A stretch of DNA of 7,708 nucleotides, taken from the NCBI GenBank assembly GCA_902793515.1, contig CADBDO010000035.1, positions 1 through 7,708 of the forward strand. The letters are read 5' to 3'. The translations under genes and the position numbers were made by a program. Shown here piece after piece: positions 4,687 to 7,708 of this stretch; the first letter of the stretch is position 1, and each line of letters begins with the position of its first letter. A model generated the notes under the pieces. That model was given only the letters and a program-made list of their open reading frames with translations. It made no database searches and was not told the DNA's origin. Source of the stretch: an uncultured Erysipelotrichaceae bacterium (GTDB lineage Bacteria > Bacillota_I > Bacilli_A > RFN20 > CAG-826).

Positions 4687-5453
4687 AGATCACCGTTCTC
4701 ACACTCTTTCCTGAGATGTTCGAAGGTGTTTTAAACAACTCCATCATCAAAAGGGCCATCTCCAAAGGATGCGCGGAAATCGAGATTGTTCAGATCCGCG
4801 ATTTCACCACGGACAAATACGGCAGAACCGACACCCCACCAATCGGAGGAGGAGCCGGGCTCATTCAGAAATGCCAGCCTATCGTTGATGCCTTAAAGAA
4901 GGTCTCTGGCCCAAACAGCCACAAGGTCCTCTTCTCCCCTAGAGGCACCACATATAACGAAAAAATCGCAAAATCCTATGCAAAACTTGAACATATTGTT
5001 CTCGTTTGCGGTCATTACGAGGGTATTGACGAGAGAGTGAATGACTATGTCGATGAGCTTCTCTCAATTGGTGATTACGTTCTTACTGGCGGTGAGATCC
5101 CGGCCATGTCCGTCATCGATTCAGTCGTTAGACTTCTTGATGGTGCGATCTCCCAGGACTCCCTTGTCGATGAATCATTCAACGAGCCGATCCTTGAGTA
5201 TCCTCAGTACACCGAACCATATGAATATGACGGTAAGAAAGTTCCTGACCTCCTCTATAGCGGCAACCACGAGGCCATCGCCAAATGGAGAAGGAAGAAA
5301 GCTCTCGTCCTTACCAAAGAGCATCGTCCTGACCTCTTCGAAAAGCTTCCTCTATCCAAGCAAGACAAGAAACTCTTGGCCGAAGAAGAGAGCGGAGAGA
5401 CCCCAAAATGGGAAAAAGACGCTCTCGAAAAAGGGCACAAATTCATTAAATGA
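4683..5453 (+). CDS. trmD: tRNA (guanine-N1)-methyltransferase TrmD
   Basis: TrmD uses S-adenosylmethionine to make m1G37 in tRNAs, preventing +1 frameshifts; it is a trefoil-knot SPOUT dimer. The 256 residues match family length. Seen are MKITVLTLFPEMFEG (1-15), IRDFTTDKYGRTD, the GGGAG loop (56-60), SPRG, the knot motif CGHYEGIDERV, the SAM-binding SIGDYVLTGGEIPAM, IDSVVRLLDG with the Arg equivalent to E. coli Arg154, ESF, EYPQYTEP, VPDLLYSGNH and KWRRKKAL. The usual PYGGG tyrosine is Ile (PPIGGG), and GM after it is GL. The start is TTG within TTGA, overlapping the rimM stop by 4 bases, with GGAGGG (4671-4676) 6 bases upstream. The TTG start and hairpin-limited upstream expression suggest a low-abundance enzyme. 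Last gene of rpsP-khpA-rimM-trmD; a terminator follows. Confidence 0.97.
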   Translation: MKITVLTLFPEMFEGVLNNSIIKRAISKGCAEIEIVQIRDFTTDKYGRTDTPPIGGGAGLIQKCQPIVDALKKVSGPNSHKVLFSPRGTTYNEKIAKSYAKLEHIVLVCGHYEGIDERVNDYVDELLSIGDYVLTGGEIPAMSVIDSVVRLLDGAISQDSLVDESFNEPILEYPQYTEPYEYDGKKVPDLLYSGNHEAIAKWRRKKALVLTKEHRPDLFEKLPLSKQDKKLLAEEESGETPKWEKDALEKGHKFIK

Positions 5454-5486
5454 AAGACCTTACATTCAGGGTCTTTTTATTTTTTT
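5453..5486 (+). terminator. Intrinsic terminator of the rpsP-trmD operon
   Basis: AAAGACCTT (5453-5461) pairs with AGGGTCTTT (5468-5476), with one G-U wobble, around a 6-base loop. The 3' strand runs into TTATTTTTTT. The stem begins within the trmD stop codon. This is a convincing rho-independent terminator that isolates pyrC from the translation operon. Confidence 0.93.
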
Positions 5487-5496
5487 GAAAAAAGCC

Positions 5497-5525
5497 TTGA
5501 ATCATTGATTCCGTATCTATATATT
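5497..5525 (+). promoter_or_regulatory. Promoter of pyrC-carB
   Basis: TTGAAT (5497-5502), a 17-base spacer and TATATT (5520-5525) form a sigma-A-type promoter. Transcription should start around 5530-5532 in ACAGGG, giving a leader of about 38-40 bases before pyrC. Confidence 0.65.
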
Positions 5526-5531
5526 TTTACA

Positions 5532-5571
5532 GGGTTCCAAAGGAATCCCATATCGGTAGGAGAACTGATAT
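5532..5571 (+). promoter_or_regulatory. Double-hairpin pyrC leader with Shine-Dalgarno in a hairpin loop
   Basis: Two adjacent hairpins fill the leader. The first pairs GGGTTCC (5532-5538) with GGAATCCC (5542-5549), with one bulged T. The second pairs ATATCGGT (5550-5557) with ACTGATAT (5564-5571), with one G-U pair; its 6-base loop AGGAGA is the Shine-Dalgarno and its 3' arm includes the first two bases of the AUG. No PyrR-type binding loop is evident. Translational control of pyrC is inferred, by analogy with E. coli pyrC, where a leader hairpin limits initiation. Confidence 0.5.
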
Positions 5572-6790
5572 GTCGAATTTAAAAATCAAAATTGAAAGCG
5601 GAAGAGCTAAGGTCGACTTTGACCTTCAGCATTTGGTTTCCGCTTTTTCTCTTCTTAGCCATCTCAAACCTGATGCCTCTTATGTTCTTATTCCCGGCTT
5701 CCTTGATGTTCATGTCCATCTGAGAGAGCCGGGTTTTTCTTATAAAGAGACAATCAAGAGTGGCACCAAAGCCTCTGCCCATGGCGGATACACCGCGGTT
5801 TGCACGATGCCAAACCTCAAACCAGTCCCTGATAGTCTTGAGACCTTAAAGTTAGAACAAGACATCATCGATAGGGATGCCTGCATCCACGTCTACCCTT
5901 ACGCCTCAATCACCAAAGGCGAGAAAGGCGATGAGCTCTCCGACATGGAAGACCTCAAAGACAAAGTCTGCGCCTTCTCCGATGATGGCGTTGGCGTCCA
6001 AACCGAAGAGATGATGCTCAAGGCCATGATGAAGGCCAAGGAGCTAGATAAGATGATCGTCGCGCATTGCGAGGTCAACGAACTCCTTAAAGGCGGATAC
6101 ATCCACGATGGCGAATACGCCAAAGCCCATGGCCATAGAGGCATCTGCTCTGCCAGCGAATACATGGAAATTGCCAGGGATATTGAGCTTTCTAGAAAGA
6201 CCGGATGCCGATATCACGTCTGCCACATCTCCACCAAAGAAAGCGTGGAGCTCATCCGCAAAGCGAAAAAAGAAGGTGTCCACATCACCTGCGAGACCGC
6301 GCCACATTACCTTTTGTTAAATGACTCGATGCTCCAAGAAAGCGGCAACTGGAAAATGAACCCGCCTCTTAGAAGCGAAGAAGATAGACTTGCCCTTATC
6401 GAAGGCATCAAAGACGGAACGATCGACATCATCGCCACCGACCATGCTCCACATACCGAAGAAGAAAAATCACGTGGCTTAGAGAAATCGCCATTTGGCA
6501 TTACGGGAATCGAACTTGCCTTCCCTCTTCTCTACACCGGGCTCGTCAAAAAAGGAATCATCACCCTTGATAAACTCATCGACCTTCTCGTCGTGAAACC
6601 ACGCGAGATATTCGGAATCCCATATGACGGATTCAGCATCTGGAACCTTGAAGAGGAATTCGAGGTCACCAAAGAAACGTTCTTGTCGCAAGGCAAGGCC
6701 ACTCCGTTCATCGGAGAAAAACTCTACGGCGTCAACTACCTAACAGTTTGCAATAACCACATAGTTTATGAAAAAGAGGAGGGAAAATAA
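5570..6790 (+). CDS. pyrC: Dihydroorotase
   Basis: Dihydroorotase interconverts carbamoyl-aspartate and dihydroorotate, the third step of pyrimidine synthesis. The 406-residue protein is of the Bacillus (class I) type. Metal-site motifs are all present: DVHVHLREPG (His48, His50, Arg52), TVCTMPN-like AVCTMPN (76-82), FSDDG (Asp138/Asp139, replacing the carboxylated Lys of other classes), AHCE (His166), CHISTKESVELIRKA (His219), CETAPHYL (241-248), MNPPLR (263-268), and ATDHAPH with catalytic Asp291, followed by GITGIELAFPLL. It should be active. The N-terminus is slightly divergent from homologues and lacks a long beta-strand lead-in, but ATG 5570 is supported by AGGAGA 6 bases upstream. carB starts 3 bases after its stop. 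carA, which usually lies between pyrC and carB in Bacillota, is absent at this point. Confidence 0.97.
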   Translation: MSNLKIKIESGRAKVDFDLQHLVSAFSLLSHLKPDASYVLIPGFLDVHVHLREPGFSYKETIKSGTKASAHGGYTAVCTMPNLKPVPDSLETLKLEQDIIDRDACIHVYPYASITKGEKGDELSDMEDLKDKVCAFSDDGVGVQTEEMMLKAMMKAKELDKMIVAHCEVNELLKGGYIHDGEYAKAHGHRGICSASEYMEIARDIELSRKTGCRYHVCHISTKESVELIRKAKKEGVHITCETAPHYLLLNDSMLQESGNWKMNPPLRSEEDRLALIEGIKDGTIDIIATDHAPHTEEEKSRGLEKSPFGITGIELAFPLLYTGLVKKGIITLDKLIDLLVVKPREIFGIPYDGFSIWNLEEEFEVTKETFLSQGKATPFIGEKLYGVNYLTVCNNHIVYEKEEGK

Positions 6791-6793
6791 CTT

Positions 6794-7708
6794 ATGGCCA
6801 AACGTACAGACATCAAAAAAGTATTAATCATCGGCTCGGGACCAATCGTCATCGGTCAAGCCGCTGAATTCGACTATGCAGGCACACAGGCTTGCTTAGC
6901 CCTCAAAGAGGAAGGATACGAAGTCGTCCTCGTCAACTCTAACCCAGCAACCATCATGACCGACACCCAAATCGCGGATAAGGTCTACATGGAGCCTCTT
7001 ACCCTTGACTACGTCGCTAAGATCCTTCGTCACGAAAGACCAGACGCTATCGTTCCAGGCATCGGCGGACAGACTGGTCTCAACCTTGCTATGCAGCTTG
7101 ATAAGAAGGGCGTCCTCAAAGAATGCCGCACTCTTCTTCTTGGCACCCCAGCCGAATCAATCGAGAAGGCTGAAGACAGAGAACTCTTCAAAGAGATGTG
7201 TCAGAAGATCGGTGAGCCAGTCATCCCATCCGAAATCACCTATGATATCGACCAGGCCTTAAAAGCCGCTCACGATATCGGCTACCCAGTCGTCCTTAGA
7301 CCAGCCTTCACCCTTGGCGGAACTGGCGGCGGATTCGCCGACAACGATGAGGAACTCATCGAAGTCGCCAGAAACGGTTTTGCCCTCTCCCCAGTTCACC
7401 AGATCCTCGTTGAGAAATCCGTCAAAGGATATAAAGAAATCGAATTCGAGGTCATGCGTGACAGCAAAGACCACGCGATCACCATCTGCGGCATGGAAAA
7501 CGTTGACCCAGTCGGCGTCCACACCGGTGACTCCATCGTCGTCGCCCCAATCATGTCCCTCAATGAGCACGATTTGAAGATGCTTAACGACTCCGCCATC
7601 AAAATCATCAGAGAACTCAAGATCGAAGGCGGCTGCAACGTTCAATTCGCCCTCAATCCAAATTCCAGTGAGTACTTCTTAATCGAGGTCAACCCACGTG
7701 TCTCCCGT
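6794..7708 (+). CDS. carB: Carbamoyl-phosphate synthase large subunit (partial, N-terminal 305 residues)
   Basis: CarB makes carbamoyl phosphate from bicarbonate, ammonia (delivered by CarA) and two ATP, feeding pyrimidine and arginine synthesis. The visible 305 residues cover most of the first ATP-grasp half: the pre-ATP-grasp fold with IIGSGPIVIGQAAEFDYAGT (12-31) and VNSNPATIMTD, then ADKVYMEPLT, GIGGQTGLNLA, the ATP-grasp loop RPAFTLGGTGGGF, ENVDPVGVHTGDSIVVAP and the metal-binding FLIEVNPRVSR at the window edge. All expected motifs are intact. The ATG at 6794 is preceded by AGGAGGG (6777-6783), inside the end of pyrC, with a 10-base spacer. It is cotranscribed with pyrC. The complete protein would normally be about 1,060 residues, so roughly 70% is outside the window. 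Confidence 0.97.
   Translation, partial: MAKRTDIKKVLIIGSGPIVIGQAAEFDYAGTQACLALKEEGYEVVLVNSNPATIMTDTQIADKVYMEPLTLDYVAKILRHERPDAIVPGIGGQTGLNLAMQLDKKGVLKECRTLLLGTPAESIEKAEDRELFKEMCQKIGEPVIPSEITYDIDQALKAAHDIGYPVVLRPAFTLGGTGGGFADNDEELIEVARNGFALSPVHQILVEKSVKGYKEIEFEVMRDSKDHAITICGMENVDPVGVHTGDSIVVAPIMSLNEHDLKMLNDSAIKIIRELKIEGGCNVQFALNPNSSEYFLIEVNPRVSR

Noticed and set aside
5530..5569. PyrR attenuation element upstream of pyrC
   Set aside because: The leader is too short, has no sequence like the conserved PyrR binding loop and no terminator/antiterminator pair between promoter and start codon.
6794..7708. Internal open frames on both strands within carB
   Set aside because: All lie within the motif-rich CarB reading frame and show no independent start signals or domains.

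Overview
The window reads as a chromosomal housekeeping segment from a low-to-mid GC Bacillota-type bacterium, most likely a Bacilli/Erysipelotrichia/Mollicutes-allied lineage. This is inferred from the gene set (RbgA, RNase HII, DprA, KhpA, a Bacillus-type PyrC, strong purine-rich Shine-Dalgarno sites, intrinsic terminators). TGA is used as a stop (rimM, trmD), so this is not the Mycoplasma code. Species cannot be named from sequence alone.

Layout. A divergent intergenic region (3355-3585) splits the window. Leftward (minus strand) run rplS (L19), a strong terminator, then rbgA-rnhB-dprA, and finally the start of a lipoprotein that leaves the window at base 1. Rightward (plus strand) run rpsP (S16)-khpA, a terminator-like hairpin, rimM-trmD, a strong terminator, then pyrC-carB, with carB leaving the window at base 7708. 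Coding density is high. No stretch above 300 bases lacks a gene; the longest gap is the 231-base divergent region. I see no tRNA, rRNA, CRISPR array, insertion sequence or phage gene.

How the genes fit together. rpsP, khpA, rimM, trmD, rplS and rbgA form a ribosome-biogenesis and translation-accuracy cluster: two ribosomal proteins, a 30S maturation factor, a 50S assembly GTPase, the tRNA m1G37 methyltransferase and a small KH RNA-binding protein. rnhB and dprA add genome maintenance and DNA uptake/recombination. pyrC and carB belong to de novo pyrimidine synthesis. The lipoprotein looks like an extracellular carbohydrate-active enzyme (Ig-like domain followed by the beginning of a GH43-like domain).

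No obviously new multi-gene system is present. The interesting material is regulatory: (1) a structured rplS leader; (2) divergent ribosomal-protein promoters whose -35 boxes form an inverted repeat; (3) an apparently leaderless rbgA promoter fused to the rplS terminator; (4) a terminator-like hairpin between khpA and a rimM gene lacking a Shine-Dalgarno; (5) a pyrC initiation hairpin that puts the Shine-Dalgarno in its loop; (6) a cre/LacI-like operator in the lipoprotein promoter.
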